Source: Saccoglossus kowalevskii
Lineage: Eukaryota > Hemichordata > Enteropneusta > Harrimaniidae
Assembly: GCF_000003605.2 (NCBI RefSeq)
Contig: NW_003136333.1
Coordinates: forward strand, 222,589-245,350
Reading direction: 5' to 3'
Length of the DNA stretch: 22,762 nt
Notes under the pieces: model-generated
Database searches by the model: none
Told to the model about the DNA's origin: nothing
Seen by the model: only the letters and a program-made list of their open reading frames with translations
Translations under genes and position numbers: made by a program
Part shown: piece by piece, positions 9,645 through 20,313 of the stretch
Numbering within the stretch: the stretch's first letter is position 1
Layout of the letters: every line of letters starts with the position of its first letter

Positions 9645-9817
9645 ATTTATTCTTATTCTTGTAAAACGTTTACGAGCAAGAGAAAAACAGATCATGTTAT
9701 GCCAGCATAATGTGGCAGAGTTTAAGCCCCTTTGGTAGGGTGGTATCAGCACAACACAACTATTGCATAATACTTAACTGGCATGAACACTTTACATCAG
9801 CATAATGGGAACTAAAT

Positions 9818-9877
9818 ATGGCAAAGTTTGCGATTCCTTGGAATGGACAATATCGGCAATCATTCTCAGCTGATGCT
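9818..9877 (+). CDS. Candidate first coding exon, product unknown
   Basis: An ATG in good Kozak context (A at -3, G at +4) opens exactly 20 codons, MAKFAIPWNGQYRQSFSADA, ending at a consensus donor GTAAGT in phase 0. The frame continues only 16 codons into the putative intron before a stop. The amino-acid mix is protein-like. There is no identifiable promoter, and no downstream partner exon that I could pick out. Chance cannot be excluded for an exon this short. Confidence 0.22.
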
Positions 9878-11480
9878 GTAAGTGCATTGGTGTTTCACAG
9901 TCAACTGTATTTATTTATTTCAAAGTAGGAAGGCTCGCAATGACTTGTGTCGAAAACTAAGATTGCTATAACGATCTGTATAAAAATCAAAACATTACTT
10001 GTTGATGAGATAGTGCCTCTATCCTGTGGGTACCATAAGTTGTGACACAAGAATTTAGTGTATATATTTTCACATTTTGTAAAATTGTCACCAAATTTCA
10101 TCAACATTTTTACTATACAGATATTACTTTCAGTTTTTCATCATAAGGATTGTCAATATTTATCAACATTTCATGTGAACTGTACAAAATAATTTTGTTG
10201 CTGGTGCCAAAATTTTATATTGACATTCATAATGTTAACTATCAGGCACAACTTGCGCACTAACACAGTATTTTTTATAAATATAAGCATATTTATAGTG
10301 AAATTCAAATAACAGATATAAATTCATGAAGTCTGAATAAAGTTGATGGTTTTGTTAGAAATACACATGTTCAGTATAACGAATATTTGGGTATTCAAGC
10401 ACCTGCAGTGCACTGGATTATTGTATCATATGTAGACGTAGTTGGTTACACTCATCACGGACATGTAATAGTGCTGAATGATTACATAACACAGCTAAGT
10501 GCTGCTATGGAAACATTGCTGTTTTAAGTACAGTTAAGTTTTGAAACAAACTAAGTATGAATGTCAGTTATTAAAAATAAATATAATATTAATAAATTAA
10601 AAAAAAAAAAAAACGATAAATAAAATCTAATAAAATAGTTACGAAAAAGATAAGATGGAATTAGAAAAACTGTTTATTCAATCTAGGTGTTTAAAGTAGT
10701 TCGTACCTGGTACAAGAACAATTCATTAGGTTCGTACAGTTGCTCAGATACCTGCTTATACTGGAAAATCAATAATTTTCACTCAAATTTCACTATTTGG
10801 AAATTCACTAGCACTCAAATACACAGATTTAAAAATCAGTTTATAATTTAGAAGTTAGTCTATTGTTTTATTATGGTACGGATAACAAAAACGTTTTTGT
10901 TCAGCCCTTTAGCACATTCAGATATTTAAATGTGTTAGCCTGTGAATACTTTGGCATGTATTAATCACAATAGGATTTTAGTGTTGAACATGAAAAAAAA
11001 GCAACTAACTCCCTAGGTGGGTGTTGTACCAGACACTTGCTGAGATTTAGTCATTTTGATAAAACACTGGTTAGGGTTCGCAGGTGGTTGGGTTTGGCCC
11101 AGTAGCTTTGTTGACACCGGGATATTAGTGTATTACCATGATTCTAACAGTGGTCTTACAGCCCTATCTGACACATTTTAAAAAACAAATGATAACAGAG
11201 CATCAAAAACCTTAAACTAAGATCTCATCTATCTAACTGCATTTCAAAATCTTTTCGTATCACAATTCTAATACTAAACAAGCTGATTGCTTGCTGTTTG
11301 TGACCGCAAACACAAAAACAAATTTTTGACAAACAGCAAATGTGGAACAGCAGTTATTTTTTTATTGATTTACCTTATTAACCTGTTTGACCCTGGTTTT
11401 AATAGAATTAAGAATACAGAGGGGCTTGTAGGAAATGCACAAGTCACTTGTGTGAAAATTAACTACTGAATATAAAATAG
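9878..11480. other. AT-rich non-coding stretch
   Basis: No supported gene. It contains an A15 run near 10599-10613 within very AT-rich sequence. The minus-strand frame at 9901-10107 has no supporting signals. Confidence 0.45.
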
Positions 11481-11518
11481 TTGGAATCCCTACATCCTGC
11501 TATCATGGAATTGACCAG
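11481..11518 (+). CDS. Candidate short exon with strong donor
   Basis: The segment ends GACCAG followed by GTAAGTG, a near-perfect donor, and begins after AAATAG, a weak acceptor. Two frames are open: one gives GIPTSCYHGIDQ, the other LESLHPAIMELT. The second includes an ATG in good context (ATCATGG), so a short 5' exon with MELT before the intron is also possible. No pyrimidine tract is visible and I recognise no family. The donor is the only strong evidence. Confidence 0.2.
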
Positions 11519-13433
11519 GTAAGTGATATCTTTCTTGAAACAAACTCATCATTTTTAACAAATGAAGACGGTAACATGAGACTCCCCTTCAGTTTCACAA
11601 ATGTGTCAATTCATGTCGTCATGGAAACATGTTTACTGAACTAGAAAGCTGCCAGTAAACTGATACCTGTTATGAATGTTCACTTGTTCATTACAGTTAA
11701 CAAAATCACAAATCTAAATTATATTCCATTTTGGATGAAAATATCAATAAATATATTAAATTTGTCAGTCATTTATTTTTATGCTTGCACTATCTGTTAC
11801 ACAGAACATGGTTAGAAATAAATTTCTAAAGTAGAAATTGTCAAGTTCTACAAACACTGGTCCTTATTTTCAGTCTCAGCTCAATAACACAAGGTTCATC
11901 CTAATACTTCCTTAATTTCAAGGGTTTTCTAACCATAGATAAAATCTTGAAAATATTTTTAGAACTAGGACAGAATAGGGAACTTCTGTTTGTTTGTTTT
12001 TGGTAGAAAATAAGACTGTCCCGTCACAAACAATTATTAACTAACTGATTTTAGGTACAAAATAAGGGATTTACCTGAAGTATTATTCTAAAAATTGTTA
12101 AATTGGGAGAGGCAAGAAAATTACTACTTAAAGAAATGCAAGGGAATTATTAATTTTTGTATTTATTAGGTTTCACCAACATCCTCTTCTACATAAAATC
12201 TCAAATTTAGTTATTCTTAGACCAGGGAAAGGCACTGTGTTTATCACCCAATTTTAATTTTACCACTTATTAAGCACAAAAATGATGTGTACTAAGACCA
12301 ACATTCAGTGGGACAAATTATATAAACTTTTCACTGTCCCATAACCAAAGAAAGCAAGATGAATAGACAGCATATATCCTTTGTTTACTAAATCTAAAAC
12401 CCACACAATTCACTGCTGTTGATTTTAGAAAACTTTAGCTTTTAAAATGAACTTAATCTTTTACTCACCAGTTATATACACGTTATATTATCACAGCATG
12501 ATAACTGACTTGATTTTTATCTAAGAGTGCAGTTGCTTGTGAATTCTTTTAAACGTGGCCACAGAGACACAAATAACACTGTTTTTGTAACTGTCAAATT
12601 TATATTTCTAACAGTTTGGGATATTGAAAAGACATGCCTGCTCAATTGTATATGCAAATGACTTTTATCTGAACTTTTGATCTTATAGGACTGGTTGGGA
12701 TTGGTGCCAGGAATCTCTAGTAAAAATTGACTTATGCACTCAAATTAAAGCTTGTCTGTTCACGAACCCAAACGGTGACCTCAATTTTTAAGTCAGCGGA
12801 GCAGGTTGCTGCAGCAGTGACTTGCCACTCTGGGTTGTTGTGTTTAGAAATACAGCCTTTGCTTTTGTAACAATAGACTTCTTTTACGTATACCTATTGT
12901 ACTAGAAACTAGTGAATTGATATGCAAAGTGTGATAGAGTGTAGGTGCCTTATACAGTACTGTACTGTCTATGCAACCAAACCAAATACTGAGCAACATA
13001 GCAGTTGACAATTTGTACAAATACGGTTCAAGTCAATTGTTAAATGGACAATAAAACACTCAACATAGATTCACCTTTTAGTTGGGGCTAGCTAAATATT
13101 AATTCTGGCATTGAAACTTGTTTCTGATCTTGGTCTTTAACAAGAGGGACACTTTTAACTCTTACAAAAAGTCACCCAAGGCCGGGTCAACACAAAAAAA
13201 AGACAACAAAAACCATAACCGGTCACATTAATTTGTTGACTTCACTCGCAACACAAAACACACAACATTGTAGGAACAGTAGCCGATTGAAGCTGATTAA
13301 TTTAACGTGTCTCATCTTTATTTTTACTTGATTATTCCTGTTGGTGTTTTTTTTAACACAGCAGATTGCTGTCATGAGTGATAATCGTACCCAGTGTACT
13401 TGCCGTTAAAAATGACGGATACACATATCAAAA
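11519..13433. other. AT-rich non-coding stretch
   Basis: No supported gene. A 13-base interval on the minus strand (12075-12087) sits between a good pyrimidine tract/AG and GTAAAT, but is too short to trust. A small palindrome, ACAGTACTGT, lies near 12955. Confidence 0.4.
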
Positions 13434-13782
13434 CTAATCGCACTGCTCGCATGCTGATTGAATTGTTGACAATCTGAGTCGAGTGACAATCAGCTGGCAT
13501 GAAATGAACGGGCTTGTTAGGACATTAGTGCTGTTAATAAAACAATAAAGAGCACCAAGTAGGAGGAGATAGAGGCCCATAGGTACACACAGCGCGCCGT
13601 ACATGGCTAACATGAAGCAGTCTAGATCATTGTGTTCTGACTGGTCACATGGTATCAATGCACCTTTCATGTAGCTACTAAACGCTAATATTTATACATA
13701 ATGTAACTTACACTCATACTATCGTCCACTTGTTGTCTGCTCGTAGCTCTTGGTAAAATCACAAATACAATCACAAGGCTCC
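13434..13782 (-). other. Possible membrane-protein exon(s), unassigned
   Basis: Two hydrophobic open segments lie close together on the minus strand. The upstream one (about 13708-13782) follows a TATAG and encodes IYWSLWSLVIVFVILPRATS then RQQVDDSMS, ending at a strong donor GAGT|GTAAGTT. It resembles a signal peptide, but no ATG precedes it in frame. The downstream one (13434-13670) encodes MKGALIPCDQSEHNDLDCFM followed by a long hydrophobic stretch with MGLYLLLLGALYCF, consistent with one or two membrane segments, and ends at TAG. The donor and the next AG are only about 34 bases apart, too short for a normal intron, so they are not simply spliced neighbours. The area is less AT-rich than its surroundings. 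I cannot name a family. Confidence 0.22.
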
Positions 13783-13820
13783 AAAGTGACCAGTAAATCC
13801 GCTATATTACACACACCTTC

Positions 13821-13836
13821 ACAAGCTTCAGCTTGT
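13821..13836. repeat. Short perfect inverted repeat
   Basis: ACAAGCT and AGCTTGT flank a two-base spacer TC. Too small to assign a role. Confidence 0.5.
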
Positions 13837-13839
13837 CTG

Positions 13840-16573
13840 TGTCAATGGACAAGGCTTTTTGTTGAATGATTTAACCTCATTCAATGACTGATCATTGGAA
13901 GGAACCATTACAGTTTAAGAGTGAAACAGCTCATGTTTTTGAGGGACAACTTCTCCATACACCTACTGTAACATGAGTCATCCTTGAACTAATAACCCCA
14001 AAACAGGAAGTTATTTCCAAACACATATAAATATCATCAATTTTCACTTCCTATGATCATGTTTACAAAAATCTAGTATATGAAACTCCCCTTAAAATAT
14101 TTTGGTCAGGTCCACCAACACAGCTCTTGCCTATTGTGTACACTGTGTGTATCACTAACAGAACAAAAGCCAGTACTTATGAATATTAATGAACCTCATG
14201 TATTTGCATATCAAGGTAGTGGTATAGTTAATGATTAAACAAGACAAAGACAGAAAGGCTATCTCTACTGCCTTCTATTCTCAGTATGTGTAAACCCACC
14301 AAGGCTCAAAACCAAACAAAAAAGACCATATAACACCATACTACAACACAAAATGAGGCAAACAACATGTTTGTAATGAGGAAAGAAAAGATTTTTCTCA
14401 ACAAACATATATTGCAAAATGACTCAATGACCTTTTTGGGGTAGAATACAAATCTGCTGACATAGCATGATGAAGTATTTGCATGACTTTTACTGATTGT
14501 ATGAAAAAAACATATTGAAGCTCATACAAGTTTTATTTTCTTATTTTGGACAGGCTAGGACTTCACTATACTTTATACTACCATTATTGCATGGGCAGAT
14601 CATTCTTTTATCATAACTACACTATCCCGCTTAAAAGCAGTTGTACAATCATTTTTTTTTTGCATCTGAAATAAATTTATTCCATTTAAGAAGATTTATT
14701 TAATGAAGTTTAATTTATAAATATACCTAAAATGGATGATGGTTTAAACGGAAATATATTTAGAGAACTTATTGATTAAATAAATTTTGCAAATTAAACA
14801 ATTATTTGAATAAATAAATAAATAAATTTTCAATAAGTAATTAAAAACATTTTGTTTGAATGAATTTATAGTAGTCTTAATTATATTTGATTTTTTGGAC
14901 AAAATTGAATTAAAATTATCAACAATTAAAACAAATCAGTTTATAAACAGCATGTAATTATGTAATATGTTACATAATAGTATGAGATGGTAGATATTTG
15001 TAATATATCTTTTCCTGAATCACTGCCTACAATATAAATGAAAGCACTAATTCTGTTCTTATGTACTTTACTGATAAACCACTATATAAGTAATCAGATC
15101 TGAGTTGTCTCTAGATGGAAAGAATAACCATGACACTCATTCACACTGTTATTTCTTCATCAATTCACTTATCAAGTGGTTTCCGCAGAATTAAAACTTT
15201 ATATTGGACCTCTGGTTGAAGGAATAAAAGACAGATTTTGCTTTCATATCCTGATAAGTGTTGTTGCATTTGAACTTGTGAACTTTTACTTTCATCTCAA
15301 TCAAAAGACCTGTTGAATTTTCAGACTGATCTTGCCGCCAAACAACACCTGCCCATTTTTTTTGTAAACAGGCTATTCTTAATAACTTTAACAAAAGAAA
15401 ATAAAAAGACGTTGGTACTTTATGAAGCAGTAGATTGCCACAGCGATGGTATTAGTGTATTTTTAATGGAGTACAAGGAATTTTTGGTGACAAAGAAATT
15501 CCTAGCCAAGCTTTTCAAAGGATCTCTGTAAGTTGATAAGTACAGGGCGAGACGTGTGTTAAATGCAGTCATGATATAATAGTTTGGGTGTAACCACGAC
15601 CAGGGTTTGTTATTTTGAGAAACGAACAACGTGTAAACAGTTGCTAGCATGTATTGTAACAGCCAAAGTTACATTGTAAGTTGAATTTATTGTGCGCTGG
15701 TCCATTTCAAAGTAACACGATATGCACGGCTGTACAATCAACTGTTGTGACAGTAAAAAGAAAAGCGGTGCCGCACAAAGTATCAGTTTTAAGCGCAAAA
15801 TTAGGTCTGAAAACGAACACTAACTATGGGACTTGCCTTCTAGATATAGTCATGAGAATACCAACAATAGACACAAAATTTAAGTAAATTGTTGCACAAA
15901 GTGTTCTTAAGTAACCATTCAGTCTACTCGCCCCTAGTATGTATACTGGGATTAAAGTAAGCTTAGTTACTAGTATCAACACGTTCAGTATTTGTGTGTT
16001 TATTTCTTTTATTCACAACCTTTTTATTTTGGTTTACAAAAACATAACAAAACTACTTTTTAATTATTTGCCCTCGAAAATACCATAGTACAAGTTTGGA
16101 AACTAACATCGTGAGATATTTTGATTAAAAAATCATCAATGTTTGAGAGTAAATAAATAAATAAGTAAAAACAAGACAAAAACATTTGATTTAAAAAAAG
16201 ACATTTCTGTTGAAGAATTCCAAAAATGTCTTATATGAGCAAAAATATGTTGTGATAAAATTGATGAAATAACAGTTTATTTTATGAGTAAAACTGTCAC
16301 TCTTGTCTGTCTTTTTGTTAGAAATGAACCAACCAACCTCACATAAAACCAAAAAGAAATTGAAGTGAAGTGTAGACAATTATGTGTGTTGCAAATCCCA
16401 GCAATCCATTTTGTTTGCACCACAAAATAGAAAGTTACAGTTTCATATCAAATTCAAAAGACTTAAAAGAATTCAAGGACATTTCATCAGAATTGGCAAA
16501 TAGCCAGTAAACATGGGAAAAGTTTCCTACAAGCAATATGTGTGTTTGTCATGTTATTTAATTGAACTAATCA
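13840..16573. other. AT-rich non-coding stretch
   Basis: No supported gene. An AATA microsatellite lies at 14809-14826 and a shorter one near 16150. Several overlapping short frames on both strands at 15191-15887 have isolated donor-like sites (near 15531 and 15675) but no consistent exon structure or recognisable peptide. Confidence 0.4.
14809..14826 (+). repeat. (AATA)n microsatellite
   Basis: About four and a half perfect AATA units in a very AT-rich context. Confidence 0.8.
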
Positions 16574-16588
16574 TCTCTAGAGGGCGCT
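16574..16588 (+). promoter_or_regulatory. CTCF-like site
   Basis: TCTCTAGAGGGCGCT matches 12 of 14 positions of the CTCF core CCASYAGRKGGCRS, including the invariant AG..GGGCGC block. It is an unusually GC-rich word for this window. CTCF is conserved in bilaterians, so a functional site is plausible, but one core match is weak evidence. Confidence 0.3.
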
Positions 16589-17993
16589 GTCCACAGATTG
16601 GAGAACCATGTTTGATTGTTTCATAGCAACCTATAATCTACTGTAGAATGCTTCATGTTTCCCTATTCATTCAACCTATTTATTTATTCAGTAGTTTTAA
16701 TGGGGTTCAGTAGATGATACAAATTTCTAAATTAATATTTCATTATGTATTCTATTCTATTATCATAGAAAATTTTAATATTGATGATTTAATAATGAGA
16801 AATTGTTTTTCTTTTTAAAAATGCAAGCGATAAAATTTTATTGTATTCTTTGAAGCTAGAAATTGTCATGACAACAGTATTCTAACTGAAAATTAGGACA
16901 TGAAAAGCTGGCAGTACCATCCTATAATTTCATTAGACAAGACTACTATTAGTTGACTCTGATATCAAAGTAATACTAACTTCCTTATTGTCATCTCAAG
17001 AAGTAGCATATAATGGATGCACGTATCTAGGTCTATGACCTGTTACATCTTGAAATGTGTAAAGCTTGTAGATCAACTAAACAATCAGATTCCATGGCAA
17101 CATCCTCCTTCTGAAATCAAGGAATGTAGTAAACTAAGGTAACCCATTTTTTCAAATTCATAACACCTTTATAATACCAAACAATGCCATCTACTGTATC
17201 AAACTGAATCAATACTTTGATAATTAGACATGTTTCACACTAGTCCTTGCCCTAGTTTTAGGTAAAATGTTACGATTTTGACACTACAGAGAAGATAGAT
17301 CAAGAAAAGTCTGAAATGATTCCAACTTGCCTATATTTTTATAATGTATGTAATTAAAATAAAATGATTTTTTGTCATTTTAAAAAACAGTATATAACAT
17401 CAATTTAATTAAATTTCTTTTGAATTAAATTGCTTGTGTTCAGATAATAAAATTATAAAATGTCAGAATAAAAAATTTGATTAAATAAGAAGAAAAAACA
17501 TTCATGAACATTCAGATGCTCTGAAAACTATAAAAATGTTAACGTATAGTAATTATTTCATATCGTCCCAAGACTTCAATAAAACATGCCAATAAGTCTA
17601 TAAAGTATGATGAAATTTGAAATTGCTTTCAGAGAATATCAGCAAGATATTAAGCATTAATTAACTTATATATGCACTTTTTTAACAAAATCACATAATA
17701 AACTCAATCTTATTAAAATAATTAAATGTCATCATAGATATAAAACAGGATAGTATTCTCGACTCCCAAAATTAATTTAGACTTGGCATTTTAAATATTG
17801 ACAAAGCCATTCCTTTTCAATTACAACCCTCCCTGAGTTTATATATGATTTATATTTTAATTATTCTAATTGTTATTTAGAAATTCCTGCTAGATGTCAA
17901 ATATATGATTCAGATTTCTTTAATGACAACCTTGAGCTGAGAACACATTCTTAGTAGCAGTGCCCTTTAACTTAACTTTAATATTATAGAAGC
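16589..17993. other. AT-rich non-coding stretch
   Basis: Nothing supported. The part from about 17330 to 17480 is extremely AT-rich with A and T runs. Confidence 0.45.
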
Positions 17994-18375
17994 TAACTCA
18001 CTGTTATGTGAGGCTGGATAACATGGTATTAGAGTCTCCCTAACTCATTGATATATATATAGCTAGGTACTATGGTATTAGAGTCTCCCTAACTCATTGT
18101 TATATATATAGCTAGGTACTATGGTATTAGAGTCTCCCTAACTCATTGTTATATATAGCTGGATATTATGGTATTAGAGTCTCCCTAACTCATTGTTATA
18201 TATATAGCTGGGTATTATGGTATTAGAGTCTCCCTAGCTCATCGTTATATATAGCTGGATATTATGGTATTAGAGTCTCCCTAACTCATCGTTACATATA
18301 GCTGGATATTATTGTATTAGAGTCTCCCTAACTCATCGTTATATATAGCTGGATATTATGGATTTAGAGTCTCCC
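17994..18375 (+). repeat. 47/49-bp minisatellite, 8 copies
   Basis: Eight adjacent copies share GTATTAGAGTCTCCCTAACT and a central (TA)n-AGCT block. Copy starts are 17994, 18041, 18090, 18139, 18186, 18235, 18282 and 18329. Copy lengths are 47, 49, 49, 47, 49, 47, 47 and 47, the two-base steps coming from one TA unit. The first copy differs most (GTTATGTGAGGCTGG). Beyond 18376, TAACTCACCACTATATATGA and, at about 18425-18448, AACTCACTGTTGTATGAGGC are degenerate copies, the latter closest to copy one. The array is non-coding: the plus frame starting at 18358 only reads its edge. Confidence 0.92.
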
Positions 18376-18448
18376 TACGGTAACTCACCACTATATATGA
18401 CTGTTAGATGGAGCAAGAAGTTGAGTAACTCACTGTTGTATGAGGCCA
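18376..18448 (+). repeat. Degenerate edge copies of the minisatellite
   Basis: Two diverged partial copies continue the array, with about 50 bp spacing. The last resembles the first full copy (ACTCACTGTTRTRTGAGGC), so the divergent version probably preceded the homogenised inner copies. Confidence 0.55.
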
Positions 18449-18711
18449 AAGGTTTAAACAACAACAACGTCCTTCCTATCATCCTCTATATTTTTATTTT
18501 TAGGAAAGTTCAAAACAATCCTTTACTGAGGAACAACAACACTAAGCTCATTCAAAGAAAAGGAAATGGATCTATATTTAATTTCAAACTCTCGCTAGAC
18601 AAACCATTATTTATATGTCTCATACATTTTTTTTCAGGAAAGTTTGAATTATTTTTTCATTGCCAAGCTTTTTACAAGGCAATAAAAATGTCATCATGAA
18701 ATGTTACTTAC
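18449..18711. other. Non-coding spacer
   Basis: No supported gene. Two similar plus-strand acceptor-like words, TTTTTAGGAAAGTT near 18500 and TTTTCAGGAAAGTT near 18633, recur, but no exon can be built. Confidence 0.4.
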
Positions 18712-18760
18712 CCAATGTAGTTGTTTCTAACCTCATCATTCAGATTTGTTACTATGGTAA
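18712..18760 (-). CDS. Candidate 49-bp exon of minus-strand gene
   Basis: On the minus strand the acceptor CAATTTTCCAG precedes 49 bases that end in GG before a consensus donor GTAAGTAA. Only one frame is open: two leading bases, 15 codons (TIVTNLNDEVRNNYI) and two trailing bases. The two leading bases complement the one base left over by the exon at 20942-21047, so the pair could splice in frame with or without the 33-base candidate between them. The product is not recognised. The short length means chance is a real alternative. Confidence 0.32.
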
Positions 18761-19182
18761 CTGGAAAATTGACTATAAATTTATAGTGTGTCTCCAACAA
18801 GGGATAAACTTAAAGTTGTCTCAGGAGCTTTTAGAACATGAATAATGAGACTCATAATAAGAAGGAGACTTTTTGACCTAAAATGACTTTTTTGAATCTT
18901 TATGCATAATCAATTATTTTTTCGCGGTTTACTTTGAAGTTTTAGTAGGACAACAATCTTGTTCTGATAGGTTTAGGTAAATAAATACATGTGTCAAAAA
19001 TTCACTCTGACTTGTCGTTATTGTACCCACATTACTGTCAAATCATATACATATGGTAATTTGATTTCTATTACAGTCATATTGTAAATACACAAGTATA
19101 TGTGCAACAAATTTTGTTTATTGTTTTACTAAATTCGATCTGACATGTGTACTTTTATCATCATCAATAAGTTGAGTAATAG
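18761..19182. other. AT-rich non-coding spacer
   Basis: No feature is supported. It may contain the 5' junction of the LINE remnant that follows. Confidence 0.4.
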
Positions 19183-19594
19183 TTGTTTTCACATATTTTT
19201 TTAATACTAGTAACTGCTGTCTCTACTGATATTTTATATAAAAAAATTAAAAATGCTAAATATGTTTTTGAGAAGTATTTAGATTACTTTACAAATAAAA
19301 AACACAGGATTGCTTTGACAAGGTTTAGAGTATTGGCACATTTCTTACCAGTTGAATCTGGAAGACATTCAAGGATTAGGAGAGAATAAAGACTATGTAA
19401 AATACATGAGTGTAAAAATATTGGAGATTAAAAACATTACCTATTTCATTGTCAATATAGCATTTTCAAACAATGTAAAACAGAAATTTTTTTCAGCTCT
19501 TATTTATGAGCGACTTTTTCAAAATTTCAGTATTGACGATCTATTCATTGAAATTTTTTTATTTTTATTTTTTAGATCTGTTTCAGTCTTGTAG
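19183..19594 (+). pseudogene. Second LINE ORF2 C-terminal remnant
   Basis: The first frame (19183-19389) contains AKYVFEKYLDYFTNKKHRIA then LTRFRVLAHFLPVESGRHSR, the same post-reverse-transcriptase pattern as at 4703-5114, but with different residues and more decay. A frameshift at about 19375-19385 leads to a second frame with ENKDYVKYMSVKILEIKN, ITYFIVNIAFSNN and VKQKFFSALIYERLFQNF, ending at TAG (19592-19594). At the expected CxxC the residues are YVKY; TAT and TAC are each one G-to-A change from cysteine codons. The following 90 bases, with ATTAAAGATCATATCATAT, look like a LINE 3' end. Only the C-terminal tail is present, so it is a 5'-truncated dead copy. Clade not assigned. Confidence 0.68.
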
Positions 19595-19672
19595 TGATGT
19601 CTTTTGCTCTTTTGGACATTACCTTACTTTTGTTTGTATACGTTCCAAATTAAAGATCATATCATATTTTTG
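19595..19672 (+). mobile_element. Probable 3' UTR of the second LINE remnant
   Basis: T-rich sequence after the stop ends in ATTAAA and a short ATCAT-type repeat, as LINE 3' ends often do. The exact junction is not determined because no target duplication was found. Confidence 0.35.
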
Positions 19673-19689
19673 ATTGTGCTAATTGCAAG

Positions 19690-19850
19690 AGCACATGGCA
19701 ACTTATTTGAAAGACAGGAAAGACTGTAATCTGATTCATACTGCCTAGTAAACAACATGCTCTGGGAATCAAACCCACAAGCTTCCTGTTACAATGCATA
19801 TATACTTTATTTGCAAAAGAGGAGTGGGTCACTGTTTCTTGCTTGAGGTG
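19690..19850 (-). mobile_element. Possible tRNA-derived SINE fragment
   Basis: On the minus strand GGTTTGATTCC (plus 19765-19775) is one base from the pol III B box GGTTCGANTCC and sits in AAGCTTGTGGGTTTGATTCC, as in many tRNA-SINE heads. I find no acceptable A box at the right spacing, no cloverleaf and no A-rich tail, so at best this is a decayed fragment. It is not a functional tRNA. Confidence 0.2.
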
Positions 19851-19941
19851 TACCAGGTAACAGTAAAGATGACAATTACATAATAAAAACGGCATGGCGA
19901 CATGGTGATGGCAGGATTACGATCTAAGCTAATTATTTATT

Positions 19942-19955
19942 CTGAGCATGCTCAG
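19942..19955. repeat. Perfect 14-bp palindrome
   Basis: CTGAGCATGCTCAG is an exact palindrome. Its core GAGCATGCTC also fits a single p53-family half-site (RRRCWWGYYY), but one half-site is common by chance. Confidence 0.6.
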
Positions 19956-19979
19956 TTATTCTCTCAGTGCAATAGGGGG

Positions 19980-20180
19980 AGGTAGTTTTTGATGAAAATC
20001 ATGAAAAAGACCCACTTAGGATTTTTAGGTTTGGAAAAAAAAATTACGTGCATAATCGGCTGAGACTTGATCGTCAACCTGCCAAGTTTCATCGATATCT
20101 GCTGAAGAATTTCTGAGGAAATGTTAGAGACACCACAGACTGAAAATTAAAATAAGAATTAATAGTCCACCTTTCAGGCT
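19980..20180. repeat. Possible dispersed repeat segment
   Basis: The text at 20083-20120 (CCAAGTTTCATCGATATCTG and on to TTCTGAGGAA) resembles a phrase that recurs in dispersed invertebrate repeats, in my recollection. It is less AT-rich than its surroundings. This is recognition by eye, without a repeat library. Confidence 0.2.
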
Positions 20181-20280
20181 ATGCCTTAAACGGGGACTAA
20201 AAATCAGCAACCAATCAAATTAGTTGTAACAATTCATGACTGCATATCACTGATTTGTTGTTCTAGGAGAATCATGTTAC

Positions 20281-20313
20281 CATGGATATGCAAGAGTGAT
20301 TGATGGACGGTGT
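20281..20313 (-). CDS. Candidate 33-bp microexon
   Basis: On the minus strand a good acceptor (CATTTCTGTTATTGTAG) precedes 33 bases that end in CCATG before GTAACA. All three frames are open. In the frame that continues from the exon at 20942-21047 the peptide would be TVHQSLLHIH. The length is a multiple of three, so inclusion or skipping would preserve the frame into the 49-bp candidate at 18712. A GTAACA donor is moderate. The open frames carry little weight at this length. Confidence 0.25.

Noticed and set aside
12075-12087. 13-bp microexon candidate on the minus strand (good tract, GTAAAT donor)
   Set aside because: Too short to distinguish from chance and no neighbouring exon supports it.
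15191-15887. Cluster of overlapping short frames on both strands with two GTAAGTTG sites
   Set aside because: The frames conflict with each other, no acceptors of quality precede the donors, and no peptide is recognisable.
18358-18699. 113-codon plus-strand open frame, the longest in the window
   Set aside because: It begins inside the last minisatellite copy and continues through AT-rich sequence without recognisable peptide or coherent splice signals.
19690-19850. Functional tRNA gene suggested by a B-box-like word
   Set aside because: No A box, no cloverleaf pairing and no T-run terminator at the right place; kept only as a weak SINE-fragment call.
19942-19955. p53-type response element
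   Set aside because: Only one half-site is present within the palindrome; a second adjacent half-site is missing.
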